From Bacillus sp. ISL-45 (lineage in GTDB: Bacteria > Bacillota > Bacilli > Bacillales > Cytobacillaceae), in contig NZ_JAGGQQ010000005.1 of NCBI RefSeq assembly GCF_018613195.1, positions 277,593 through 341,592 of the forward strand: 64,000 bases of DNA, in the 5' to 3' direction. Positions 25,767 to 34,627 of the stretch are shown here, in pieces. How positions within the stretch are numbered: the stretch's first letter is position 1; every line of letters starts with the position of its first letter. The notes below the pieces were generated by a model. The model made no database searches. It worked only from the letters and a program-made list of their open reading frames with translations, and was not told the DNA's origin. The translations under genes were made by a program, and so were the position numbers.

Positions 25767-26459
25767 TTAATTTAGCCCGCAAATTTCAAATGAACAATTC
25801 TGGCAATCGACTTCTCTTTTTAGATAAGCGAGGTTCTTTACCGTGAATTTAAGCTGATCATAAGCGATGATGTCTTTCTCGCGCAGTTCCTTGAGCATCC
25901 TTTGGATAACTTCACGCGTTCCATACGTGAGATTTGCCAGCTCCTGGTGGGTCAGGGGTAAATCGATCAGGATCCCTTCATCTGTCATCACTCCGTAGCT
26001 ATTGCATAACCTGATCAATATGGAGTACAAACCGCCTTTCTTCCCGTTCATAATCAGGTCCTGACACTTCATCTGGGCTTTGAGATATCTGGTACTGAGC
26101 CAGTTGACCATTGCATTCATAGCGGTTCTATCATTGATAATGAATTCCTCGAACTGCTCTCTTTTAATCATGAGGATTTCACATTCTGTTAGTGTCTTGG
26201 CTGAAAAGTGATAACGCGGATTATGTTTGAACAGTTCATATTCAATGACCATTTCTTCGCCATTCAGGATTTTAAGGATGAATTCCTTCCCTTTCATATG
26301 GATACGGCCAACTGAAACACTTCCACTCAGGAGGATATAAACATTTTCAACATTTTCATCCTCTTGAAAAAGGATCGAATCCGGCTTGATTTTTTGGATT
26401 GTTTCCCTGTCAATAAAATTTTGCAAAATTAAACTGTATAATGATATATTTTTGTCCAT
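25767..26459 (-). CDS. fnr: Crp/Fnr family regulator with C-terminal Cys cluster motif
   Basis: A 230-residue protein laid out like B. subtilis Fnr: cyclic-nucleotide-type sensor domain (residues about 15-110, ENVYILLSGSVSVGRIHMKG), a dimer helix with QDLIMNGKKGGLYSILIRL, an HTH (LTHQELANLTYGTREVIQRML) and a C-terminal DCQNCSFEIC. The C-x2-C-x4-C spacing equals that of the 4Fe-4S ligands in B. subtilis Fnr, and the Asp before the GKKG motif, the fourth ligand there, is conserved. An oxygen-sensing role is therefore inferred. It could be a paralogue rather than the true Fnr. ATG 26459 or TTG 26462 can start it. Confidence 0.85.
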   Translation of the reverse strand: MDKNISLYSLILQNFIDRETIQKIKPDSILFQEDENVENVYILLSGSVSVGRIHMKGKEFILKILNGEEMVIEYELFKHNPRYHFSAKTLTECEILMIKREQFEEFIINDRTAMNAMVNWLSTRYLKAQMKCQDLIMNGKKGGLYSILIRLCNSYGVMTDEGILIDLPLTHQELANLTYGTREVIQRMLKELREKDIIAYDQLKFTVKNLAYLKREVDCQNCSFEICGLN

Positions 26460-26462
26460 CAA

Positions 26463-26894
26463 GGTCGTCTCCTTATTAAGCCTTTCTATACTTTTGATTT
26501 AAAAGAATTGTTGTTACTGTGTCAATGATACATTGGTAATAATTGGAATGGTTATGGTTAAGATGCGACTTATATCGTTGACAGGACTGCATTTGAGCAA
26601 TATTGACGATTTTCTGAAACTTTCTCGAATGGGGCTCCTTCGGTATTTTATCAGCTTGACCCCAACTCGATTTTGGAAGCTCATTTTCGTTGATGATGGA
26701 CTTAATGAAAATAAGTGTATAAAACGTCGAAGAAAAGGGGATTTTAAACACGTTATATGAAAGCATTTTATTTGAAACGATTACCGTTCTTTGGTAATCT
26801 AAACAAGAAGCACTTTTAGAACAATTCTAATAACAGAATTATGTGAAAGGTTTTGTTCTGGGAGTGAAACACGATACATAGGAGGATGTTAAAA
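26463..26894. other. divergent fnr-sodA intergenic region
   Basis: About 430 bases between divergent genes. Open frames exist on both strands (26533-26760 plus, 26476-26766 minus) but they lack ribosome sites and look like neither neighbour nor any family I recognise. It contains an inverted repeat GATTACC/GGTAATC at 26779-26799 and the PerR-like box at 26816. Confidence 0.5.
26816..26830 (+). promoter_or_regulatory. PerR/Fur-like box upstream of sodA
   Basis: TTAGAACAATTCTAA has a 7-1-7 arrangement and matches the PerR box TTATAATNATTATAA at 11 of 14 fixed positions, 65 bases before the sodA start. Regulation is inferred only. Confidence 0.4.
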
Positions 26895-27503
26895 ATGGCA
26901 TTTGAATTACCACAATTACCTTATGGATATGATGCACTTGAGCCACACATTGACAAAGAAACAATGAATATTCACCACACAAAGCACCACAACACTTATG
27001 TAACAAATCTTAACAATGCTTTGGAAGGAAACGAAGAACTTCTGTCAAAAACAGTTGAGGAAGTAGTTTCTAACCTGGATGCTGTTCCTGAAGCAGCACG
27101 CACTGCTGTCCGCAACAACGGCGGCGGACATGCTAACCACTCACTATTCTGGCAAGTCATTTCTCCAAACGGAGGCGGCGAGCCTGCTGGAGAATTAGCT
27201 GATGCGATCAACTCTAAGTTCGGCGGCTTCGAAGGCTTCAAGGAAGAGTTCTCTAAAGCTGCAACTACTCGTTTCGGCTCTGGCTGGGCTTGGCTTGTTG
27301 TTAATAATGGTGAACTTGAAGTGACTAGCACTCCAAACCAGGACTCTCCATTAATGGAAGGCAAGACTCCAATTCTTGGACTTGATGTTTGGGAGCACGC
27401 ATACTACCTGAACTACCAAAACAGAAGACCGGAATACATTGGTGCATTCTGGAACGTTGTTAACTGGGAAGAAGTCAGCAAGCGTTACGCTTCTGCAAAA
27501 TAA
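26895..27503 (+). CDS. sodA: superoxide dismutase, Mn/Fe type
   Basis: Cytoplasmic superoxide dismutase of 202 residues. The metal ligands H27, H82, D164 and H168 are in [17 protein letters not shown] and DVWEHAYY. The GGAGEPAG-like loop appears as [14 protein letters not shown], and QDSPLMEG precedes the last ligands, a pattern usual for Mn enzymes. ATG 26895 is nine bases from AGGAGG. It corresponds to yqgD in B. subtilis order. Confidence 0.96.
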   Translation: MAFELPQLPYGYDALEPHIDKETMNIHHTKHHNTYVTNLNNALEGNEELLSKTVEEVVSNLDAVPEAARTAVRNNGGGHANHSLFWQVISPNGGGEPAGELADAINSKFGGFEGFKEEFSKAATTRFGSGWAWLVVNNGELEVTSTPNQDSPLMEGKTPILGLDVWEHAYYLNYQNRRPEYIGAFWNVVNWEEVSKRYASAK

Positions 27504-27517
27504 TCTAATGATCGTTT

Positions 27518-27553
27518 AGAGGGGCTGCAATTGAATGCAGCCTCTCATTTTTT
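27518..27553 (+). terminator. terminator after sodA
   Basis: Stem AGAGGGGCTGCA/TGCAGCCTCT with a small bulge, then CATTTTTT. Confidence 0.85.
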
Positions 27554-27649
27554 GTTTCGGCTGCTCTATCCTGAAAAAGACCCTCCGGAAAAACTGAATA
27601 ACCCCCTTTACTTTGTTAGAAACTACCCAAGAGAAAAGGGGAGTCGATC

Positions 27650-28870
27650 ATGAGCAAAGTAAACAAATTATTAGGAGACATTGAACTGACAAAGGATTTA
27701 GCGCTCCTATTGATTATTGGGGGATTGTACTCATTGAGCATTGCCCTTTCGAATACCTTTGTTAACATTTATTTATGGAAGCAATCCGGCGAAATTGCTG
27801 ATCTCGCAATGTATAATTTATCGATTGTCGTGGCCCAGCCGCTCACCTTTATTCTTGCGGGAAGGTGGGCTAAGAAAGTAGACAGGGTCATTGTCCTTCG
27901 AATCGGTGTCATTTTCCTGGCCTTGTTTTATGTAACAGTTTTGCTGGTAGGAACGAAAGCTTCCGATTTTTTACTGCTATTGGGTGTGCTTCTGGGAATT
28001 GGCTATGGTTTTTATTGGCTTGCTTATAATGTCCTCACTTTTGAAATCACTGAACCTGAAACACGTGATTTCTTTAATGGCTTTCTTGGCATCCTCGGTT
28101 CCGTCGGCGGCATGATTGGGCCGATCGCCGCTGGGTTTATCATATCCAGGCTTGAAAAGTTGACGGGCTATACAGTAGTCTTTGGACTTTCGTTGGGACT
28201 TTTTTCAATCGCGGTATTGCTGAGTTTCTTCCTTAAACGCAGGCCAGCCCGTGGGAAGTACTGGTTTCAGCGGATTATAGCTGAAAGAAAACATGATAAA
28301 AATTGGCGAATGGTTACCAATGCTCATTTTTTTCAAGGACTGAGAGAGGGCGTGTTTGTTTTCATTGTTTCAGTTTTTGTATTCATAGCCACAGACAGTG
28401 AAATGGCGTTGGGGACGTACGGACTGATCAATTCGGGAATTTCATTTTTGGCCTATTATTTTGTCTCGAGAATGCTGAAAAAGGAACACAGGAAAAAAGC
28501 GATTCTGGTGGGAGGAATCATCCTTTTCCTGGCAATATTCCTGATTGTTTTCCAGGTCAGCTATTTCCGTCTGCTGCTGTATGCGGCTCTGATTGCAGTC
28601 GCTTATCCATTGCTACTCGTCCCGTATGCTTCAATGACCTATGACGTTATTGGACGCGGCTGGAAGGCGGCTGAAATGAGAATCGAATATATAGTTGTCC
28701 GTGAATTATTTTTGAATCTTGGCCGGGTTGCTTCAATATTATTATTCCTGGCAGCGATCCATATTTTCAACGAAGAACAGGCAATCCCGGTCCTCCTTGT
28801 CATTCTTGGGAGCGGACATACTTTGATTTACCTTTTTATCAGGAAAATTCAGTTGAAAGCTCCAGCATAA
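27650..28870 (+). CDS. yqgE: MFS transporter YqgE
   Basis: Major facilitator protein of 406 residues with about twelve hydrophobic segments. N-terminal LTKDLALLLIIGGLYSLSIALSNTFVNIYLWKQSG and GRWAKKVDRV in the loop between helices 2 and 3 match the Bacillus YqgE group. Substrate unknown. It has its own ribosome site (AAAAGGGGAG) and terminator. Confidence 0.87.
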   Translation: MSKVNKLLGDIELTKDLALLLIIGGLYSLSIALSNTFVNIYLWKQSGEIADLAMYNLSIVVAQPLTFILAGRWAKKVDRVIVLRIGVIFLALFYVTVLLVGTKASDFLLLLGVLLGIGYGFYWLAYNVLTFEITEPETRDFFNGFLGILGSVGGMIGPIAAGFIISRLEKLTGYTVVFGLSLGLFSIAVLLSFFLKRRPARGKYWFQRIIAERKHDKNWRMVTNAHFFQGLREGVFVFIVSVFVFIATDSEMALGTYGLINSGISFLAYYFVSRMLKKEHRKKAILVGGIILFLAIFLIVFQVSYFRLLLYAALIAVAYPLLLVPYASMTYDVIGRGWKAAEMRIEYIVVRELFLNLGRVASILLFLAAIHIFNEEQAIPVLLVILGSGHTLIYLFIRKIQLKAPA

Positions 28871-28894
28871 CCGGGATGACTCCCGGTTTTTTTT
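28869..28894 (+). terminator. terminator after yqgE
   Basis: Stem AACCGGGA/TCCCGGTT with TGAC loop and a T run. Confidence 0.9.
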
Positions 28895-28951
28895 GTTCTT
28901 TAGGAAATTATAAAATTAATTAGTTGTGGATAACTATATAAGTTATTGTAA

Positions 28952-29069
28952 TCCAGCTCCAGCGCCTAGCCCCTCGCGACGCTTCGGTCCGCCCAATGAC
29001 GTCAAAGAACGACTTCATCGGTCGGCCCTCCAGCGCGTGTCGGGGCTGATCAAGGCGCTTGCGCTTTTT
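28952..29069. repeat. GC-rich Bacillus dispersed repeat, copy 1
   Basis: Begins CCAGCTCCAGCGCCTAGCCC and ends CAAGGCGCTTGCGCTTTTTG; AGCGCCT and AGGCGCT are inverted ends. The body includes GAACGACTTCATCGGTCGGC. Base composition is clearly richer in GC than the surroundings. Longer and shorter relatives are at 56599 and 58437. Between 29070 and 29281 I see no gene; pbpA's promoter should be there. Confidence 0.85.
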
Positions 29070-29281
29070 GTTCATAATAAAATGGCAGCTGTTTTAGCTG
29101 TGGATATCCATAATCCATATAGCGCATTAGGAGGCTGAACGAGGAGCTCGAGCTTTCTATTTTTACAACTAATATGGAAAATATTTCTGAAAAAGTTTAT
29201 TGATAGAAAAAGACGCCAATTTTCGATAATATAATATATAGTGCATATTTTAGACATACAGACTGAAGAGGTGGGAGAGGC

Positions 29282-31459
29282 TTGAATAAGAAGAAAAAGA
29301 AGACGCATGTGCCATTCAGGCTGAATATGTTGTTTTTCGCGGTCTTTGTGTTATTTTCGATGCTGATTTTAAGACTGGGAATTGTTCAGATTGTTTACGG
29401 AGAGGATTTTAAACGGGAAATTGAACGAACGGAAGATGTGACCGTGAACAATCCTGTTCCAAGAGGGAAAATGTATGACCGGAACATGAAAACAATCGTA
29501 GATAATATAGCTAGTAAGGCTATAACGTATACAAAGAGCCAGAGTACTGATACAAAGGAAATGCTCATGGTCGCAGAACGACTTGCAAAACTGATATCAA
29601 AGGACTCCAAAGATGATTTAGAGAAAGTCAGGGAAAGGGATAAAAAGGATTATTGGATCTTAAGAAATGAAGAACGTGCCAGAGAAAAAATCAAAGAAAC
29701 TGAATGGGCACAGTATGATGAAAAGAAGCTGGATGATAAGGCTCTTTATAATCTCCAGCTTGAACGAATCACCGAAAAAGAACTGAATGAACTAACGAAA
29801 ACAGATTTGGAAATACTCGCTATTTTGCGTGAAATGATGAGCGGATATGCACTATCGCCGCAAATCGTCAAAAAAAATGTAACACCTGAAGAGTTCGCTA
29901 TTGTCAGTGAAAACCTGGATATGCTTCCAGGCGTCGACACAACCACCGACTGGGAGCGTCAGTATGCCTATGATAAAACACTAAAATCGATTTTGGGCAA
30001 AGTAAGTGATTCCGAGAAGGGGCTCCCGAGGGAAAAGCTGGAGTATTATCTGGCGCGAGGGTACAGCCGGAACGACAGGGTTGGTTTAAGTTATATCGAG
30101 CAGCAATATGAAGATGTGCTGCACGGTCAGAAGGCAAAGGTGAAAAACATTACAGACAAGGGCGGAAACGTCCTGGACACACAGATGATCACCGAAGGAC
30201 AGCGTGGAAAGGACCTGGTCCTGACAATTGACATGGACCTACAGCTAGCTGTTGAGAAAATTATTGAAGAAGAGTTGGCAAATGCGAAGCAGCAACCTAG
30301 AACAGGACTCCTGGATAGGGCATTTGTTGTATTAATGGATCCTAATACTGGAGAAGTCTTAACACTTGCTGGAAAGCAAATGGTTAAAGATGAAGAAACG
30401 GGTAAAACGTCGATGCAGGATTTTGCCAGCGGTAACTTTACAACTTCTTATAATGTTGGATCTGCTGTTAAAGGAGCAACCGTTTTAACAGGATTCAGCA
30501 CCGGGGCAATCAGCCCGGGTACACAGTTTTATGATACACCGGTTAAGATAGCCAAAACAAATCCGAAAAAGTCCTGGAAAGCTGGATTGGGTACCCTTGA
30601 CGACCGCAATGCCCTTAAGGTGTCGTCTAACGTATATATGTTCATGACAGCAATCAACATCGGAAAAGGGAATTACAGATATGATCAGCCATTGTACCTT
30701 GAGCCAAAAGCCTTTGACACGATGAGGAACTATTTCAGTCAATTTGGCCTTGGTGCTAGGACAGGGATAGATCTGCCAAATGAAATGGTCGGTTTCAAGG
30801 GGGCAGAGAGAGGACCTGGTCTATTGCTTGACTTTGCGATTGGCCAGTATGATACGTACACGACACTTCAATTGGCACAATATGTTTCTACCATTGCGAA
30901 TGGCGGTACGCGACTTCAGCCAAGGATTGTAAAGGAAATTCGTGAACCTGTCATGAAAAATAATGAGGTAGGTCCTGTACTGAATGAAATGGACCCAGTC
31001 ATCCTCAATAAAGTGGACGCCAAACCAGAATGGTTTGACAGAGTCCAGGAGGGTTTCAGAAGGGTCATGCAGGAGAGGGGCGGTACAGCCTACGGGGCAT
31101 TTCATACTGCCAATTACAAACCGGCTGGCAAAACGGGTACCGCACAAGCTTTTTATGATGGCCCGAAAAGAAAGAATTATGAGAAGCCGCCGGAAGTAAT
31201 GAATTTGAGTCTTGTTGCATATGCACCATATGAAAACCCGGAAATTGCGATGGCTGTCATGGTTCCGTGGGCATATGAAGGCAACCAGGGGCACCATGCG
31301 AATAATGATATAGGACGACGGGTCCTTGATACGTATTTTGAATTGAAAAAGAAACGTCTTGAAGGAAACATGAATCCCGAACAGCCAATTCAGGAAATTG
31401 AAGAAAAAGAAGAAGGAACGGAGCTTTTAGAAGAAATTGAAGATGAAACAGAAGAATAA
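29282..31459 (+). CDS. pbpA: class B penicillin-binding protein 2A-type transpeptidase
   Basis: Membrane-anchored DD-transpeptidase for lateral wall synthesis, 725 residues. One TM helix (MLFFAVFVLFSMLILRLGIVQIV) is near the N-terminus, followed by VPRGKMYDRN of the dimerisation domain. The transpeptidase motifs are S394-A-V-K397, S448-S-N450 and K617-T-G-T. The last 35 residues are a very acidic Glu-rich tail. The start is TTG 29282 with GAGGTGGGAGAGG before it. It sits upstream of pst as yqgF does in B. subtilis. Confidence 0.94.
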   Translation: MNKKKKKTHVPFRLNMLFFAVFVLFSMLILRLGIVQIVYGEDFKREIERTEDVTVNNPVPRGKMYDRNMKTIVDNIASKAITYTKSQSTDTKEMLMVAERLAKLISKDSKDDLEKVRERDKKDYWILRNEERAREKIKETEWAQYDEKKLDDKALYNLQLERITEKELNELTKTDLEILAILREMMSGYALSPQIVKKNVTPEEFAIVSENLDMLPGVDTTTDWERQYAYDKTLKSILGKVSDSEKGLPREKLEYYLARGYSRNDRVGLSYIEQQYEDVLHGQKAKVKNITDKGGNVLDTQMITEGQRGKDLVLTIDMDLQLAVEKIIEEELANAKQQPRTGLLDRAFVVLMDPNTGEVLTLAGKQMVKDEETGKTSMQDFASGNFTTSYNVGSAVKGATVLTGFSTGAISPGTQFYDTPVKIAKTNPKKSWKAGLGTLDDRNALKVSSNVYMFMTAINIGKGNYRYDQPLYLEPKAFDTMRNYFSQFGLGARTGIDLPNEMVGFKGAERGPGLLLDFAIGQYDTYTTLQLAQYVSTIANGGTRLQPRIVKEIREPVMKNNEVGPVLNEMDPVILNKVDAKPEWFDRVQEGFRRVMQERGGTAYGAFHTANYKPAGKTGTAQAFYDGPKRKNYEKPPEVMNLSLVAYAPYENPEIAMAVMVPWAYEGNQGHHANNDIGRRVLDTYFELKKKRLEGNMNPEQPIQEIEEKEEGTELLEEIEDETEE

Positions 31460-31469
31460 TGAAGGTCTT

Positions 31470-31499
31470 AACTGTCTCTTTTGAGGCAGTTTTTTTTTT
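31470..31499 (+). terminator. terminator after pbpA
   Basis: Stem AACTGTCTC/GAGGCAGTT with TTTT loop and a long T run. Confidence 0.88.
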
Positions 31500-31578
31500 G
31501 TTCATGCTGGGTATACTATCAGCAACTGGACAACCCTCTTTTATCTAATTCGACAAAATTACACAAAAATCAACCGAA

Positions 31579-31632
31579 TTTACAAAACCTTTACATTCAG
31601 TTAAAACAACGTTAAAAAAAAGAAAGTATTCT
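31579..31632 (+). promoter_or_regulatory. PhoP box and -10 of the pst operon
   Basis: Four direct hexamers at exactly 11-bp steps: TTTACA (31579), TTTACA (31590), TTAAAA (31601), TTAAAA (31612). A TATTCT -10 candidate is at 31627-31632. This is the TT(A/C/T)ACA-type PhoP-phosphate binding pattern and predicts induction under phosphate starvation. Confidence 0.85.
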
Positions 31633-31679
31633 TATTTCTGTAGGACATAACATCCACATCTCGTAGGGGGAATAAAAGA

Positions 31680-32633
31680 ATGAAAAGTCTTAAAAAGATG
31701 AGCCTGTTTATAACGCTGGCAGCTGTTATGGTATTCACTGCTGCATGCGGCGGTGGAGATAACGAAGGTGGAAATGGCGAAGAACTAGAAGGCAGCGTGG
31801 TCATCGACGGATCAGGAACAGTTTATCCTTTCATGGCACGAATGGCTGAAAACTATATGGGAGAACAAGAAAATGTCTCCGTTGAAGTAAGCCGCTCCGG
31901 AACATCGGCCGGTTTCAAGAAATTCCTTGCAGAAGATGGAACAGACTTCAACAATGCTTCTCGCCAGATTAAGGAAGAAGAAAAAGCAGAAGCTGAAAAA
32001 CTTGGTATAGAAGTACAAGAAATGAAAGTTGCACTTGATGGGATTACAATCGTCATCAATAAAGACAATGACTGGGCTACTGAGCTTACCGAACAAGAAG
32101 TTAAAGATATTTTCCTTGCTAGCGCTGGAAAGAAAAAATGGTCTGATGTCCGTGCCGAATTCCCGAATGAAGAAATCAAGACATACGGCCCCAACGAAAA
32201 CCACGGTACTTACGAGTTTATGTTCGAAAATATCCTAGAAGAACAAGATTTAGTTGAAGGTATCAATCTGCAGCAAGACTACTCAACACTTGTAGATCTA
32301 GTATCAAAAGATAAAAATGCAATTGGTTTCTTTGGTTATGGTTACTATGAAAGCAACAAAGATAAGCTTTCTGCAGTAAAAGTGGACTTCGGCAATGGCC
32401 CTGTAGAGCCGTCTCTTGACACAATCAAAGAAGATGGCGACTATGCACCATTCACACGTCCGGTGTTCACTTACTTAAACGTGAACAATGCGAAAGAAAA
32501 ACCACAAGTACTTGATTATGCTATTTACACAATGAACAATGCACAGGATGTTGCGAAAGACACTGGCTTCGCACCTTTAGCTGACGAAGATGTAAAAGCT
32601 GTTCTTGATACATTAAATGGCATGAAGAAGTAA
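31680..32633 (+). CDS. pstS: phosphate-binding lipoprotein PstS
   Basis: Extracellular phosphate receptor of the Pst importer, lipid-anchored at C23 (signal peptide ending TAAC). The ligand-binding motifs VVIDGSGTVYPFM, SRSGTSAGFKKF and FNNASRQIKEEE are present. Length 317 residues is normal. GGGGGAATAAAAGA precedes the ATG. A hairpin separates it from pstC, which usually makes pstS the most abundant segment of the transcript. Confidence 0.96.
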   Translation: MKSLKKMSLFITLAAVMVFTAACGGGDNEGGNGEELEGSVVIDGSGTVYPFMARMAENYMGEQENVSVEVSRSGTSAGFKKFLAEDGTDFNNASRQIKEEEKAEAEKLGIEVQEMKVALDGITIVINKDNDWATELTEQEVKDIFLASAGKKKWSDVRAEFPNEEIKTYGPNENHGTYEFMFENILEEQDLVEGINLQQDYSTLVDLVSKDKNAIGFFGYGYYESNKDKLSAVKVDFGNGPVEPSLDTIKEDGDYAPFTRPVFTYLNVNNAKEKPQVLDYAIYTMNNAQDVAKDTGFAPLADEDVKAVLDTLNGMKK

Positions 32634-32648
32634 AAACCAGGCACATGA

Positions 32649-32680
32649 GGAGATGAGAGGTCTAAGCTTCTCATCTTCTT
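32649..32680 (+). terminator. pstS-pstC intercistronic hairpin (attenuator)
   Basis: AGATGAGA (32651) pairs with TCTCATCT (32669) around a ten-base loop, with no T run. Likely a 3'-end stabilising or partial termination structure inside the operon. Confidence 0.6.
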
Positions 32681-32766
32681 GCGTGTAAATATGTTACTTT
32701 ATTTTCCCTTGGGTACTATAAGGAAAAGTCCTTCCTTGGATGAGAAGGATGAAAGGGGTTATTCGC

Positions 32767-33723
32767 GTGGCAAAAAGCGTTGTCCGAAATCACGGCCAAG
32801 AGTTGAATGTTCGTGAAATCATACAGGAAAAGAAAAGAACTAAAAGCATCACAAATACAACTGAAAAATTAATACCAAAGATATTATTTGGGATTGCAGC
32901 AATCTCAGTTTTTACGACAATTGGAATTGTACTTACATTATTGACCGAAACGATTGCCTTTTTTAGGGCTGTTCCTTTTATAGACTTCTTCACAGGCACT
33001 AAATTGAAGCCTCTGGGTGAAAATGCAGTATTTGGCGTATTACCTTTGCTTACAGGCACTCTCATCTCCACTGTAATTGCAATGCTTGTAGCTATTCCGG
33101 TGGGACTCATGACTGCGATCTTCTTAAGTGAGTATGCCTCTGAGAAGACTCGAAGGTTATTAAAGCCCATCCTTGAAATTTTAGCAGGGATCCCGACCAT
33201 CGTTTATGGTTTCTTTGCTTTTACTTTTGTAACACCGCTTTTGAGATCATTTATTCCCGGCCTGGAACCGACAAATATATTGAGCCCGGGTATCGTAATG
33301 GGAATCATGATCATTCCGATGGTTGCATCTTTATCGGAAGATGCGATGAGTTCTGTACCGAACGCCATGAGGGAAGGTGCCTTGGCTCTCGGTGCCACCA
33401 AGCTCGAGGTAACATGGAAGGTTGTCATCCCGGCAGCAATTTCAGGAATCATTGCCTCATTTGTGCTTGGAATTTCCAGGGCTATTGGCGAAACGATGAT
33501 TGTGGCGATAGCCAGCGGCAGTTCAAAGAACTTCACCTTCGATGTTACACAATCGATGCAGACTATGACGGCGTATATTGTTGAAGTCACTGGCGGCGAG
33601 GCGGCTGCCGGCACAACCTTATACTACAGTCTTTATGCTGTTGCTATGACATTATTTGTGTTCACACTGATCATGAACCTTATCGCTCAGTATATCTCTC
33701 GCAAGTTCAGGGAGGAATATTAA
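32767..33723 (+). CDS. pstC: phosphate ABC transporter permease PstC
   Basis: First membrane subunit of the Pst complex, 318 residues, six main TM helices. The EAA-type loop is MREGALALGATKLEVTWKVVIPAAISGI; PLGENAVFGVLPLLTGTL is typical of PstC. GTG 32767 follows AAAGGGG by eight bases; the in-frame residues upstream are not hydrophobic or conserved. pstA starts one base after its stop. Confidence 0.95.
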   Translation: MAKSVVRNHGQELNVREIIQEKKRTKSITNTTEKLIPKILFGIAAISVFTTIGIVLTLLTETIAFFRAVPFIDFFTGTKLKPLGENAVFGVLPLLTGTLISTVIAMLVAIPVGLMTAIFLSEYASEKTRRLLKPILEILAGIPTIVYGFFAFTFVTPLLRSFIPGLEPTNILSPGIVMGIMIIPMVASLSEDAMSSVPNAMREGALALGATKLEVTWKVVIPAAISGIIASFVLGISRAIGETMIVAIASGSSKNFTFDVTQSMQTMTAYIVEVTGGEAAAGTTLYYSLYAVAMTLFVFTLIMNLIAQYISRKFREEY

Positions 33724-33724
33724 G

Positions 33725-34609
33725 ATGAAATATGTAGATTCGACTCAAGTCCAGAAAAAAATGGGTACCAGGTTATTTGCAAACAACTTTGCAAAAGGAC
33801 TATTTTTGCTTGCCACGCTTTTCGGCCTGATCGTTTTGGTTGTCTTAATCTACCGTGTTTTAAAAGATGGATTACCATGGATCAATGTCGATTTCCTGAT
33901 GAATAGACTATCTACTGACCCTGAAAGAGCCGGTATCTGGGGAGCGATTACCGGAACTCTTTGGCTAATGGTTGTAGTGGCTCCAGTAACGATGATTCTT
34001 GGAATTGGAACAGCGATTTATCTTGAAGAATACGCAACAAAAGGCCGTATTTCTTCATTCATTAAGACGAACATCTCTAATCTGGCAGGGGTTCCTTCCG
34101 TTGTTTTCGGGATTCTTGGCTTGACTGTGTTTGCTAGGACCCTAGATTTAGGTTCAGTTGTACTGGCCGGCGGATTGACGATGGCATTGCTCGTACTGCC
34201 AGTCGTTGTGGTGGCAAGCCAGGAAGCGATTCGGGCTGTTCCCCAATTCCTCCGGGAAGCATCTTTTGGCATGGGCGCTACTAAATGGCAGACAATCAAG
34301 AATGTCGTTTTGCCAGCTGCATTGCCTGGAATCCTCACTGGAGTTATTCTTGCTCTGTCACGTGCTATTGGGGAAACTGCACCACTTGTCGTTATAGGCA
34401 TTCCTGCACTGTTAATACCTATTCCAGATGGAATCTTTGACAAATTCACGATATTGCCAGTACAAATTTATTACTGGACAATTGACTCTGCACTGGTTGC
34501 TGAGTATGCTAACCTGGCAGCTGCAACGATTGTCATTCTGTTGCTCGTTTTGTTTGTGATGAACTCAATTGCCATTTTGATCCGTAATAAATTCCAAAAG
34601 AGATATTAG
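33725..34609 (+). CDS. pstA: phosphate ABC transporter permease PstA
   Basis: Second membrane subunit, 294 residues. Motifs are WGAITGTLWLMVVVAPVTM, EEYATKGRISSFIKTNISNLAGVPSVVFGILG and the EAA loop LREASFGMGATKWQTIKNVVLPAALPG. The GGAGG of its ribosome site lies inside the end of pstC, so the two are tightly coupled. Confidence 0.96.
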   Translation: MKYVDSTQVQKKMGTRLFANNFAKGLFLLATLFGLIVLVVLIYRVLKDGLPWINVDFLMNRLSTDPERAGIWGAITGTLWLMVVVAPVTMILGIGTAIYLEEYATKGRISSFIKTNISNLAGVPSVVFGILGLTVFARTLDLGSVVLAGGLTMALLVLPVVVVASQEAIRAVPQFLREASFGMGATKWQTIKNVVLPAALPGILTGVILALSRAIGETAPLVVIGIPALLIPIPDGIFDKFTILPVQIYYWTIDSALVAEYANLAAATIVILLLVLFVMNSIAILIRNKFQKRY

Positions 34610-34627
34610 TCTGGGAGGTTTTAACAT

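Noticed and set aside
26533-26760. Possible gene upstream of sodA
   Set aside because: No ribosome binding site, no recognisable family and a competing frame on the other strand; kept only as an unexplained region.
28926-29138. Open frame of 70 codons downstream of yqgE
   Set aside because: It is read through the GC-rich dispersed repeat and has no ribosome site.
32649-32680. Full terminator after pstS
   Set aside because: The hairpin has no T run and pstC follows in the same direction with only a GTG start and ribosome site, so it is treated as an attenuating or stabilising structure.
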